A stretch of DNA of 60,827 nt from an uncultured Muribaculaceae bacterium (GTDB taxonomy: Bacteria > Bacteroidota > Bacteroidia > Bacteroidales > Muribaculaceae), in NCBI GenBank assembly GCA_910588245.1, contig CAJUQP010000017.1:1-60827 (forward strand), read 5' to 3'. The translations under genes and the position numbers were made by a program. The notes beneath the pieces were generated by a model. It made no database searches and was not told the origin of the DNA. It saw nothing but the letters and a program-made list of their open reading frames with translations. This document shows, one piece after another, positions 9,378-17,982 of this stretch (its first letter is position 1; each line of letters opens with the position of its first letter).

Positions 9378-9395
9378 CATGCCGTGAAGCAGGAA

Positions 9396-11033
9396 TTATT
9401 CCTTAAGACCTTCCACGAATTTGCGGTAAGCCTCGTTCTGAGGATCGAGTTCAAGATATTTGTTGAAATATTCCTTGGCCTTTGCCACGTCTTTCTGGTC
9501 GAGATAGTAGTTGCCCATGTAGTTGTACATCACCTTGGCGTCGTTGCTGTAGCGCGCGCGGTTCTCACTTGCCTCAAGGAGCTTTATGGCCTCAGTGTAG
9601 AAAGGCACGGCGGCTGATGCAACCTGATCTTCCGCAGCTTTCTGCATTGCGATGTCACCGTCAAACTTGATGGGCTTGTAGTTGTCGGGCAGTATCTCGT
9701 GTGCCTTGGTGGCATAATCCTTGGCGATGCCGTAATATTTTTCGGCGGCGGCAGGATCCTTGGTCTTGTTCTCCACTCCGGCGTAGAAAGCGAATGTAGC
9801 CTGCTGGATGAAGTCGTTGTAGCCGGGCTTCTCTGAGTTGGCGATGAATCCCTCGTATGTGTCAGAAGCCTTTGAAAGGTTATTCTCCTCCACATAGGTC
9901 ATTGCAAGCTGTTTGTAGAATTCCGGGTTCTTAGGATCCTCGGCGATAGCCTCCTCGAGTACGGCCTGTGCCTCCTGGGGACGTTCGGCTGAGTTGAACT
10001 CCTGGGCGATCAGGATATAATCGATAGGAGCGAATTTATTATCCTTGTTTGCTTTGTGGGCAGAATAAAGGGCCTCGGCCATCGGAAGCAGTTTGTCGCT
10101 CATCTCCTTGATCTGGGCGGCGTTCATGAACTGATAGCGCTGCGCGGTGAAGTTGGAGGGGTTGGCCTGGAGAAGGGCAGTCGAATAGTCGTAGCCTTTC
10201 TGATAGTCGCCGCCATAGAAGAGAAGGAATGCGTAGCGGTCTTCGTCCTGTTTGAAATGGTTGGGGTTCTTCACATAGTTGCCATACTGTGTGGCAGCTT
10301 CGGCAAACTGGCCGGCATTATAATATGCGTTGGCTATCTCACGCTGAGCGAGGGCGGAGTTGGGGTTGAGCGCGAGCAGTTTGTTGAGCATGTCGATGGC
10401 GAACTGTGGATTGACCATAGTGAAAAGGTTGGCATATTTCACGTATGCCTCGATGGCGTCCTGATTATAGTTAGCGGCCATCTCGTATTTCGCAGCCGCA
10501 CCACCGAAGTCTTTGGCATCTTTCTTCACGTCGCCTTCGAAGAGATAGATGTCGGCATCCTTCATGTCGATCTTGCGGGCTTTCTCAAGACGCTTGTCGA
10601 TCTCTTTCTGGTATGCCACAGGATCTGCTTCGTAGTATGCGCGAGCTATCGCTATCTGCAGGGGGGCGCTTTTCTTTACAAGCTTCTCGGCCTGCTTGAA
10701 AAGTTCCTCAGCACCTTTCTTGTCGTTCTTCTTCAAATCGATACCACCGAGTCCGACATAATTGAACGCGAAATCGGGATTGGCCTGCTTGCCTTCGTTG
10801 AAGTATTTGGCGGCTTCCTCCTGGTTCCCTTCGCTGAGAGCGATAAGGCCGAGATAGTAGTTGGCTTTCGCCTTGTCTGTGCCAGAATTGTTCATGTTGC
10901 GAAGCAGAAGCTCCTTGGCATTCGACAACTGGTCGGCTTTGTAGTACTCCTCGCCCTCCTTGTGGGTCTGAGCCAGCGTTGAGAGAGCGGCGCCTGCAAG
11001 AAAGGCGGCTGTGAGAATGAATCTGAATTTCAT
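9396..11033 (-). CDS. Secreted tetratricopeptide-repeat protein
   Basis: The 545-residue protein starts with a clear signal peptide (about 1-22, ending LSTLAQ) and consists almost wholly of TPR-type helical hairpins, for example AKANYYLGLIALSEGNQEEA and SALAQREIANAYYNAGQFAEA. TPR arrays mediate protein-protein contacts; the signal peptide places this one in the periplasm. It follows the tonB-exbBD-pstS-like cluster but has its own terminators on both sides, so it looks monocistronic. The neighbour cluster and this gene recur together in Bacteroidales. The binding partner is unknown. Confidence 0.8.
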   Translation of the reverse strand: MKFRFILTAAFLAGAALSTLAQTHKEGEEYYKADQLSNAKELLLRNMNNSGTDKAKANYYLGLIALSEGNQEEAAKYFNEGKQANPDFAFNYVGLGGIDLKKNDKKGAEELFKQAEKLVKKSAPLQIAIARAYYEADPVAYQKEIDKRLEKARKIDMKDADIYLFEGDVKKDAKDFGGAAAKYEMAANYNQDAIEAYVKYANLFTMVNPQFAIDMLNKLLALNPNSALAQREIANAYYNAGQFAEAATQYGNYVKNPNHFKQDEDRYAFLLFYGGDYQKGYDYSTALLQANPSNFTAQRYQFMNAAQIKEMSDKLLPMAEALYSAHKANKDNKFAPIDYILIAQEFNSAERPQEAQAVLEEAIAEDPKNPEFYKQLAMTYVEENNLSKASDTYEGFIANSEKPGYNDFIQQATFAFYAGVENKTKDPAAAEKYYGIAKDYATKAHEILPDNYKPIKFDGDIAMQKAAEDQVASAAVPFYTEAIKLLEASENRARYSNDAKVMYNYMGNYYLDQKDVAKAKEYFNKYLELDPQNEAYRKFVEGLKE

Positions 11034-11169
11034 TTTTATGTCTTTTTTAATTCGATTTTCTGTTTGTTGTCGTCTCCTGTGATTATCGGTGCTTTGCGTC
11101 TCTCCTTAAGATGTGCAGGAGTGGGACGCCCCTTTATAATGTCTGGAGGTTCTAAAAGGTTTAACGAAA

Positions 11170-11205
11170 AATTCCTCCGCCTTATTATGGAGATGCGGAG
11201 GAATT
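11170..11205 (-). terminator. Terminator of the PstS-like gene
   Basis: The 11-bp stem AATTCCTCCGC / GCGGAGGAATT is followed on the minus strand by TTTTT. It lies about 65 nt past the PstS-like stop and before the TPR gene. Confidence 0.8.
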
Positions 11206-11269
11206 AAACTTTAGTAACGTAAAATTTTTATTATCTTATGCCGCTGGTGAGGGTATCTCCGGCTAAATA

Positions 11270-12283
11270 TCATTTCAGCTCGACAACCCTCGGATTCATC
11301 TGGTAGGGGAGGATGCCTGTCTTAGTAATGATTTTCTGCCCTACGAAGCCTGTCATGAAAACATAAAAACTATGCATCACTGTCGAATTGCTGGCTGTGG
11401 AAATCATGTATACTTTTCTAACCAGAGGATACTCTCCGGAGTAGATATATGCCTGATACGGTTTGAAAGCGACCGGGCTGAAATCATTTTCTTGCGTAGG
11501 ATTGCTTATCTTGATGATATTGACTTCCGACGTAAGCTGCGAAGCAATCGTGTCGTTCTCATTCTGATAGTCTTCCATACGCTGATCCATCGGCACTTTC
11601 TTAGCGACGCTCAGATCATCGCCGAGCCAGCTCACACTTATGACTCCGAGAGCGTCAGGGTCGGTCTTTACGACATCAAACACCTGTGCATTGTTTTCCT
11701 GAGCGAAAGTATTGGCAGTCTCCGAGAGTTTCTTGCCCTCGGGAAGGAATTTTTCCTTCAGATAGCTCACTGTTGATGACTCGGCGTTGTCGAAGACAAC
11801 CTTGATTGCTGTCGTGTCGTTGCCTGCAAGCTGATCCCACCGTGTGATCTTGCCATTCAGTATGTCGCTAACCTCTGTCATGGAAAGGGCACCCACAGGA
11901 TTCTTTTTGTTGGTGATCAGCGCTACCGCGTCGACTGCCACACATTTCTGTCTTACCACCCGTTTGTATTTAGATTTCATGTAGTCGATCTGATCTTTCG
12001 TCAGCTCCCGTGTGGCGATTATGGCCTGTGTCCCGTCAGCCATAAGGGTGTCGATGGCTGCCCCTTCGCTGACATAGAAGGGAATGATCGATGACTGAGG
12101 ATAGGAGTATTCGAAAACTTCGATCTCCTCGTCAAGTATGTTGCGGAATCCGTCGTCGCAAAACACCGTAGCGCTCCCTGACGCATATTCGCCGCGTTTG
12201 ACGGGTGTGCATGCAACGGCTCCGGCCACAGCTGCTGTCAGAAGCAGTGCGGTGCGGAGCTTTGTGAATATATTCTTGTTCAT
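11270..12283 (-). CDS. PstS-like substrate-binding lipoprotein
   Basis: The 337-residue protein has a lipoprotein signal with lipobox AGAVAC (Cys about 25) and a periplasmic-binding-protein fold of the PstS type: YVSEGAAIDTLMADGTQAIIATREL, VDAVALITNKKNP, ILNGKITRWDQL and YPLVRKVYMIS are recognisable. PstS binds phosphate for an ABC importer, but no pstC/A/B is present here. Its place immediately after tonB and a small membrane protein suggests an envelope role linked to TonB rather than classical phosphate import; this is inference from context. Confidence 0.75.
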   Translation of the reverse strand: MNKNIFTKLRTALLLTAAVAGAVACTPVKRGEYASGSATVFCDDGFRNILDEEIEVFEYSYPQSSIIPFYVSEGAAIDTLMADGTQAIIATRELTKDQIDYMKSKYKRVVRQKCVAVDAVALITNKKNPVGALSMTEVSDILNGKITRWDQLAGNDTTAIKVVFDNAESSTVSYLKEKFLPEGKKLSETANTFAQENNAQVFDVVKTDPDALGVISVSWLGDDLSVAKKVPMDQRMEDYQNENDTIASQLTSEVNIIKISNPTQENDFSPVAFKPYQAYIYSGEYPLVRKVYMISTASNSTVMHSFYVFMTGFVGQKIITKTGILPYQMNPRVVELK

Positions 12284-12369
12284 TATTCTTTCGGTATTTG
12301 AAGGTTGCTTTCAGCAGTCGTTATCCGGATTGTGTGAATCTCCGGGATGCTGCCGGATCGTATGGTCTG

Positions 12370-12579
12370 TCAGTTCATCCCTTTATACAGTCGGATACCT
12401 CTCCATATACCATACACACAGAGGAGTCCTCCGCAAGCATAGCTTATGGTTGCATTGTCGATATTAAAGACATCGAATATGAAAAGCAGCCCTACGGCCA
12501 CATATACAATCACCATGAATATTCCGAATACAAGACGGCCGCCCTTGGGCATGTTGCCGTTATAATTGTTGTTGCTCAT
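12370..12579 (-). CDS. Small two-helix membrane protein
   Basis: The 69-residue protein has a polar Asn-rich N-terminus and two hydrophobic stretches (about 16-35 and 44-60). No known domain is recognised. It sits between tonB and the PstS-like gene, 86 bp before the latter, in the same direction. The strong tonB terminator upstream suggests it starts a second unit with the PstS-like gene. Confidence 0.65.
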   Translation of the reverse strand: MSNNNYNGNMPKGGRLVFGIFMVIVYVAVGLLFIFDVFNIDNATISYACGGLLCVYGIWRGIRLYKGMN

Positions 12580-12688
12580 AACTTAGATGTTTTTAAATGT
12601 TCTATCTTTTTAACAAATCAGGTTAATGTATGTTCAGCTCCGTTAGATAATTATCGTCAGTAATTCCCTCATGTTTCAAAGATAAAAA

Positions 12689-12722
12689 AAGAAGAGACCC
12701 GCATGGGAGCGAGTCTCTTCTT
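12689..12722 (-). terminator. Terminator of the exbB-exbD-exbD-tonB operon
   Basis: The 10-bp stem AAGAAGAGAC / GTCTCTTCTT is followed on the minus strand by seven T and lies about 30 nt past the tonB stop. Confidence 0.85.
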
Positions 12723-12753
12723 AATATCGGTGCGCTCACAGAGTGAGTTGTTG

Positions 12754-13623
12754 TTACTGCTGAGCGAGCTTGAAGACAACGGGGAGTGTGAAGTATGAAC
12801 GTACAGCCACACCGTTGTTCTTACCGGGCTGCCATTTTGGCATCTTCTTGACTACTCGGATGGCCTCGCGGTCAAGGTCTTTGTCAACACCCTTCACGAT
12901 GTCGGCAGCGCCGATCGAACCGTCTTTCTCAACCACGAATTTCACGATTACTCGACCCTGGATATCGTTCTGCTGTGCGGCTTCCGGATAGCGGATGTTG
13001 TTGCCGAGCCACTTCATGAGGGCCGGAAGACCGCCGGGGAACTCAGCCTGCTGCTCTACAGCTACGAAGATTTCCTCCTCCTTGGGCTTCTCAGGTTCGG
13101 GCTCCTTTACGACAACCTGCTCCTGAACTGCCTTGAATTTGTCGGCATCGTCAGAACCCTCCTGGTTGACAACGCCACGGGCGGTGTTGTCTTCCTTCTG
13201 GGTCTCCATATCCATCACCTCGTTCTTCACCTTGTCGGCGTCGACGATGGCAATCTGGGTCACCTGAACGGTGGCGAGCACTTCTTCAGGCACCTCGATC
13301 TCGGGCTGCTCGAATTTCTGCTCCTCCGGTTCGGGTTCGGGTTCGGGCTCCTCTTCCTGAGCGAGAAGTTCGGCCGCAGCCATCTTCTCGCGCTGTTCCT
13401 GAAGAGCTATCGCCTCCTGCTCCGCCTTATAGTCGGAATACTTAGAGTAAGCGATGATAAGGAAGAACACTACTATCAGACCTATCAGAGTATACAATGC
13501 GGCAAGGTTATGGCGTTTGTCGCTTTCTTTACGGAGCTGATATGCGCCGAATTCTTGGTTTTTGTCGGCAAATACCAGGTCGCGCCATTCCTTAGATGTC
13601 AGATCTACATTTCTATTAGCCAT
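12754..13623 (-). CDS. tonB: Energy transducer TonB
   Basis: The 289-residue protein spans the periplasm and passes proton-motive force from ExbB/ExbD to outer-membrane transporters such as the SusC proteins at the right of this window. It has a single membrane helix (about 38-62), a Pro-Glu rich linker (about 90-112), and a C-terminal TonB fold from FPGGLPALMKWLGNN to SYFTLPVVFKL with the conserved IRYPEAAQ motif. The N-terminus before the helix is longer than in enteric TonB, as is usual in Bacteroidetes. It is the last gene of the operon. Confidence 0.92.
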   Translation of the reverse strand: MANRNVDLTSKEWRDLVFADKNQEFGAYQLRKESDKRHNLAALYTLIGLIVVFFLIIAYSKYSDYKAEQEAIALQEQREKMAAAELLAQEEEPEPEPEPEEQKFEQPEIEVPEEVLATVQVTQIAIVDADKVKNEVMDMETQKEDNTARGVVNQEGSDDADKFKAVQEQVVVKEPEPEKPKEEEIFVAVEQQAEFPGGLPALMKWLGNNIRYPEAAQQNDIQGRVIVKFVVEKDGSIGAADIVKGVDKDLDREAIRVVKKMPKWQPGKNNGVAVRSYFTLPVVFKLAQQ

Positions 13624-13659
13624 TTTCGTTTTCTGCTTTAAGTGTTAATAAATCTGTCA

Positions 13660-14448
13660 TCAGTTGCCGTGGTTTCTGTTCTGATAATCTATCAGCATCA
13701 CAGAGTCAGCACGGGTCATGTTGTCAATCTGATATTTCGATATGGAGTTGATCTGCATCTCGTCAAGAATCTCCACGAGGCTACCGAAAGAAGCCTGAGG
13801 TGTGGATTTGATGATTATGACGGGTTTCTTGAGGTTCTCGTTCTTACGGATGGCGCTTGCAGCCTCGTCATACTTGGCCTGGGCTTTCTCGCGTCCGTCT
13901 TTCGTCTCGAGACTTCCGAACTCACCGTTAGCATACTTCTCCTTTATCTTGTTGATCTCGTCAAGCACTTCCTTGTTTCTCTTCTGGATGATCTCGCGGA
14001 TGCCGCGGGCGGTGTGTTTGCCAGCCTTTATTTCATCTGTGAGGAACTCGGACTTCTGCATGTTGTTGTTCTCGGGGATTACAACACCACCGGGGCCGAA
14101 CATGCCGGCGTCGCCACCGGGCTTTCCGAAATAGTAGTACACTTCGTTCACCACTTTCCCGTTGACAGAGTCAACATCGAGCGATCCGGCTTTCCTCTTG
14201 GCGTCGATGATGATGGTCACAGCATCGTCGGCCGAAGCCTGCGACATGTTTTCCTGATTCTCGACCTTCTCATTGGAGGGGAGTGCTATGGTGAGCGTCT
14301 GTGATTTGATCATTGTCGTACAGAGCATGAAGAACGTGATGAGCAACATGTTCATGTCGACCATAGGCGTGAAATCCACGCGAATTGTCATTTTTTTCTG
14401 GGCGCCTTTCTTCTGCTTGCCACCAGAGCTTTGTTGAACTTCTGCCAT
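13660..14448 (-). CDS. exbD: ExbD/TolR family biopolymer transport protein (copy 1)
   Basis: The 262-residue protein has one N-terminal membrane helix (about 25-47) within the family motif RVDFTPMVDMNMLLITFFML, including the conserved Asp (FTPMVD) needed for proton coupling. The periplasmic part is larger than in E. coli ExbD (141 residues). It is preceded by a second exbD only 2 bp away; paired exbD genes are common in Bacteroidetes, and the two may form a heteromeric ExbD inside the ExbB pentamer. Confidence 0.9.
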   Translation of the reverse strand: MAEVQQSSGGKQKKGAQKKMTIRVDFTPMVDMNMLLITFFMLCTTMIKSQTLTIALPSNEKVENQENMSQASADDAVTIIIDAKRKAGSLDVDSVNGKVVNEVYYYFGKPGGDAGMFGPGGVVIPENNNMQKSEFLTDEIKAGKHTARGIREIIQKRNKEVLDEINKIKEKYANGEFGSLETKDGREKAQAKYDEAASAIRKNENLKKPVIIIKSTPQASFGSLVEILDEMQINSISKYQIDNMTRADSVMLIDYQNRNHGN

Positions 14449-14450
14449 GA

Positions 14451-15173
14451 TTATTCTCCTGCTTTAAGTGCGGTCAAAAACGTAAATTTATTCATGTGGA
14501 TGGTCTGGAGGTTGTCCATCACCAGGTGAACCACGTCGAAGGAAGTGTTTTCATCTGCTTTGATGGCCACACCGGTGCCGTCTTTGATGGCCTGTGCCAG
14601 ATTGTCGTTTTCTGTCTGGCGGAGAGCCTTCATCCACATCTGGAATTCATTCAGGTTGTTTTCACCTGCGCTTGGTGAAATGGGTATGCCGGTGACGTGG
14701 TTCTTGTCAGTATCCTCGCCTTGCATCCATTTATCCATCTTTGTCTGGCCTTCCTGCTGGTCGGCGAGGTTAAGGAACTCGCCCATCTGCTGGAGGGGGA
14801 CTCCGAAGGAGCCAAGTTTCGCGAAAGCCTGCTTCTGTGCAACTGTGAAGTTGACTTTATTCTTATGCGATTCGTTGTAGATTTCGCTTACCTTGTCGAG
14901 CAGCGCCATTCTCATCTTCTCGTTGCTCCAAGCTGATGAGGTGTCGTTGTTCATAGTAAGCCAAACCTTTCCTTCCGGGCTTACAAGCACCTGCACGAAG
15001 TTGGTCTCCTGTACTTTCTCGGTCGACACCGAGGGCGGGGTCACAACTGTGACAGGTTCTTTCTGAAGGAAGGTCGAAGTCAACATGAAGAAGGTAAGGA
15101 GCAGCACCGTCACGTCACTCATCGCCGTCATGTCGATGAATGTGCTTTTTCTTGCTATTTTTACTCTTCCCAT
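14451..15173 (-). CDS. exbD: ExbD/TolR family biopolymer transport protein (copy 2)
   Basis: The 240-residue protein has an N-terminal helix (about 17-35) in the motif STFIDMTAMSDVTVLLLTFFML with a conserved Asp. It is diverged from the adjacent copy, so the pair is old rather than a recent duplication. It lies 54 bp after exbB and 2 bp before the other exbD, within the exbB-exbD-exbD-tonB operon. Confidence 0.9.
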   Translation of the reverse strand: MGRVKIARKSTFIDMTAMSDVTVLLLTFFMLTSTFLQKEPVTVVTPPSVSTEKVQETNFVQVLVSPEGKVWLTMNNDTSSAWSNEKMRMALLDKVSEIYNESHKNKVNFTVAQKQAFAKLGSFGVPLQQMGEFLNLADQQEGQTKMDKWMQGEDTDKNHVTGIPISPSAGENNLNEFQMWMKALRQTENDNLAQAIKDGTGVAIKADENTSFDVVHLVMDNLQTIHMNKFTFLTALKAGE

Positions 15174-15227
15174 ATTGCTATAAACTTATTCGGTTAGGTA
15201 AATTGTGATTTGTCTCGCGCACACAAA

Positions 15228-16082
15228 TTATTTGTGGGTAGCAGCGAAAGTAGCTACGATTGAGAAACCGATTTCGTCGATAGCGTAGGTAAGGTTGTCG
15301 ATCTTGTTGGTGTAGAAGTTGTAGGAGATTACGGCGAAAGCACCGGTTGCGATACCGAAGGCGGTGTTCACAAGGGCCTCGGAGATACCGGTGGAGAGCT
15401 CTGTGGAGTCAGGAGAACCGGAAGCTGCAAGAGCCTGGAACGATTTGATCATACCCATAACGGTTCCGAGAAGACCGACGAGAGTACCGAGAGTTGTGAG
15501 GGTTGCCACGATGGGAAGGTTCTGGGAAAGAGAAGGCATCTCGAGGGCAGTAGCCTCCTCCACTGCGTTGCGGAGGGTTGTGAGTTTCTGCTCTTTGCTG
15601 AGAACGGTGTTGGCATCCATCTCTTTGTACTTCACGAGTGTGTTGTAGACAACGGAAGCAACAGAGCCTTTCTGCTTCTTGCAACGGTCCATGGCAGCGT
15701 CGATGTTGTTCTTTGCAAGGTCAGCCTTGATGTCGGCAACGAATTTTGTAGTGTTGCCTTTGCCGCTTGCGGAGCTGATGGCGATCCAACGCTCGATCGA
15801 GAGAACGATCACAGTGAGAAGAAGAGTCATCAGGATAGGCACGATGAAGCCACCTTTGTAGACAGTACCTGCGAGGTTGAGGGGATGGCCGGCGGGATCG
15901 TTGCCCTCGAAGTTGCTGGGAGCACCCATTGCAAAGAGGAAGATACATACTGCTGCGATGGCGCATGCGATGATCACGAGGAAGGCGTTGCGGATGCCGC
16001 GAACGTTACTGATTTTCTCTTCCTTTTTCACTTTGGCTGCTACTGAAGAAGGAGCCTGAGGCTTGGGATTCTGAGATTCCAT
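15228..16082 (-). CDS. exbB: ExbB/TolQ/MotA family proton channel
   Basis: The 284-residue inner-membrane protein has an N-terminal helix (about 29-50), a second at about 76-95 and paired helices near the C-terminus. The conserved motif NLPIVATLTTLGTLVGLLGTVMGMI and GISEALVNTAFGIATGAFAV are diagnostic of the MotA/TolQ/ExbB family. It forms the pentameric channel around the ExbD dimer that powers TonB. It is the first gene of the operon, with a promoter about 145 nt upstream. Confidence 0.93.
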   Translation of the reverse strand: MESQNPKPQAPSSVAAKVKKEEKISNVRGIRNAFLVIIACAIAAVCIFLFAMGAPSNFEGNDPAGHPLNLAGTVYKGGFIVPILMTLLLTVIVLSIERWIAISSASGKGNTTKFVADIKADLAKNNIDAAMDRCKKQKGSVASVVYNTLVKYKEMDANTVLSKEQKLTTLRNAVEEATALEMPSLSQNLPIVATLTTLGTLVGLLGTVMGMIKSFQALAASGSPDSTELSTGISEALVNTAFGIATGAFAVISYNFYTNKIDNLTYAIDEIGFSIVATFAATHK

Positions 16083-16227
16083 AATGTTACTTGGTGTTTG
16101 TTTGTTGATTAAAGATTTATGTTTTTTTTGAGTTGTCGTGGTTTGTCCGATTCATTCCCTTGTCTTCGCCGGTATGAGTTTTTCATGCCGTTCATACGAT
16201 TGTTACCTTAGGAATCTATTGACACTG

Positions 16228-16258
16228 CAAAATTACAATTTTATTTGAAAAAACCAAC
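16228..16258 (-). promoter_or_regulatory. Promoter of the exbB-tonB operon
   Basis: On the minus strand: -33 box GTTG (one mismatch to TTTG, 16258-16255), 19-nt spacer, -7 box TAATTTTG (16235-16228). Confidence 0.6.
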
Positions 16259-16351
16259 ACTTTATTGTCGAAAAAAATCTTTTTTGGACGGCCATATATA
16301 TATAAAATATGTGAAATGCTCCATTTTTCTCCTTTAAAGAATTGATTGTGT

Positions 16352-16396
16352 ATGGAGGAAGTCCGTGTCCCGGCTGGGATGACGGCCTTCCTCCAT
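16352..16396 (-). terminator. Hairpin downstream of pgk
   Basis: A 10-bp stem ATGGAGGAAG / CTTCCTCCAT follows a second GC-rich hairpin (CCGGAG / CTCCGG, near 16404-16427), both just past the pgk stop. Confidence 0.55.
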
Positions 16397-16439
16397 CAAG
16401 GGGCCGGAGGCCTCGCGGAGGCTCCGGTATTGGTTCATG

Positions 16440-17687
16440 TCACTGTACGGCTGCCACTCCGGGAAGTGTTTTCCCTTCGATGGCCTCGAGCAGTGCGCCT
16501 CCACCTGTTGAAACGTAGGAAACGCTGTCGGCGAGTCCGAACTTGTTGACGCATGCCACGGAGTCGCCTCCGCCTACGAGTGAGAAGGCGCCGTTCTCGG
16601 TGGCTTTCACGATAGCCTCGGCGATGGCACGTGATCCTGCGGTGAAGTTGTCAAACTCGAATACTCCGGCAGGTCCGTTCCAGAGGATAGTCTTCGAGGG
16701 GATGATGGCGGCCTCGAAAGCCTTGCGTGTCTCGGGTCCGGCATCAAGACCTTCCCATCCGTCGGGTATGTCGTTGGCGGGGCAGATTATGGTCTTGGCG
16801 TCGTTGCTGAAGCTGTCGGCTGCCACGCAGTCTGTGCCGAGGATAAGGTTCACACCCTTCTCTTTAGCCTGTTTGATGATGTCGAGAGCCAGGTCGAGCT
16901 TGTCGTCTTCTACGATCGACTGACCGATCTTGCCACCCTGGGCCTTTGCAAATGTGTAGGTCATTCCTCCGCAGAGTATGAGGTTGTCTACCTTGTTCAT
17001 GAGGTTCTCGATGATGCCGATCTTTGTGGACACTTTCGAGCCGCCCATGATGGCTGTGAAGGGACGCTTGATATCTTTGAGGATGTTGTCGACGGCCTGC
17101 ACCTCTTTCTCCATGAGGAAGCCGAGCATCTTGCTGTCGTTGTCGAAGTAGTCTGCGATCACGGCAGTGGAGGCGTGCTTGCGGTGGGCTGTGCCGAATG
17201 CATCGTTTACATATACGTCGGCGTAGCTTGCGAGGGTCTTGGCGAACTCTTTCTGACGCTCTTTCATCTCTTTCTTGGCAGCGTCATATGCGGGATCTTC
17301 CTTGTCGATGCCTACGGGTTTCCCTTCCTCCTCGGGATAGAAGCGGAGGTTTTCGAGAAGAAGCACTTCCCCGGGCTTGAGCTCGGCGGCTGCTTCAGCG
17401 GCCTTCATGCAGTCGGGCACGAATTTCACGTCGGTGCCGAGAGCCTTTGCCACGTCTTCGCGTATCTGTGAGAGGCTGTATTTCATGTTGACCTTCCCTT
17501 TGGGCTTGCCCATGTGCGACATGAGGATGAGGCTTCCGCCGTCGGCAAGGATTTTCTTAAGAGTGGGGAGCGCTCCGCGGATGCGGGTGTCGTCGGTGAT
17601 ATGGCCGTTTTCGTCGAGGGGCACGTTGAAGTCTACTCTGACGATGGCCTTTTTACCTGCGAAATTGTAATTATCGATTTTAGCCAT
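16440..17687 (-). CDS. pgk: Phosphoglycerate kinase
   Basis: The 415-residue glycolytic enzyme transfers phosphate from 1,3-bisphosphoglycerate to ADP. The signature KAIVRVDFNVPLD (13-25) and RIRGALPTLK are at the N-terminus, LSHMGKPKG-type loop at 55-65, and the nucleotide site GGGDSVACV near the C-terminus. Full length. It is monocistronic: a promoter lies 132 nt upstream and hairpins lie downstream. Confidence 0.97.
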   Translation of the reverse strand: MAKIDNYNFAGKKAIVRVDFNVPLDENGHITDDTRIRGALPTLKKILADGGSLILMSHMGKPKGKVNMKYSLSQIREDVAKALGTDVKFVPDCMKAAEAAAELKPGEVLLLENLRFYPEEEGKPVGIDKEDPAYDAAKKEMKERQKEFAKTLASYADVYVNDAFGTAHRKHASTAVIADYFDNDSKMLGFLMEKEVQAVDNILKDIKRPFTAIMGGSKVSTKIGIIENLMNKVDNLILCGGMTYTFAKAQGGKIGQSIVEDDKLDLALDIIKQAKEKGVNLILGTDCVAADSFSNDAKTIICPANDIPDGWEGLDAGPETRKAFEAAIIPSKTILWNGPAGVFEFDNFTAGSRAIAEAIVKATENGAFSLVGGGDSVACVNKFGLADSVSYVSTGGGALLEAIEGKTLPGVAAVQ

Positions 17688-17818
17688 TGGGTTAATGTGT
17701 TAAAATATGACTTTGTTTTGTGTTTTTACCTTAATTGCAATAGTAATCCAAATCGAACAGATGTATGCTTATTCTTGATTTGAATAGCCGCATACAGTCT
17801 ATTGCCGAAACTGAGTCG

Positions 17819-17850
17819 CAAAGATAATGATTTTTGTCGGATTTGACAAC
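17819..17850 (-). promoter_or_regulatory. Promoter of pgk
   Basis: On the minus strand: -33 box GTTG (17850-17847), 20-nt spacer, -7 box TATCTTTG (17826-17819). A separate -7-like TAATTTTG at 17878-17885 on the plus strand faces the divergent kinase gene. Confidence 0.6.
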
Positions 17851-17982
17851 AATTATGCGAATGAATAAAAAAATGAGTAATTTTGCGGTCTTATCAGAGA
17901 TCAAGGCGCCGATTTGCGGCGTCAGGATTGTTTACGCACGTATGCGCGTAGGTGAAATCGTCAGGTGTAATAATGTCATCTT

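Larger units (their letters stand above)
16083..16439. other. Intergenic region between pgk and exbB
   Basis: These 357 bases hold the exbB promoter and leader and two hairpins that end pgk. No gene is seen. Confidence 0.7.

Noticed and set aside
10056..10982. Plus-strand open frame of 308 codons
   Set aside because: It is antisense to the TPR gene and has no signal or motif; long antisense frames are expected in GC-rich coding DNA.
11270..12283. Classical Pst phosphate ABC importer
   Set aside because: No permease or ATPase gene is nearby; only the binding-protein fold is present.
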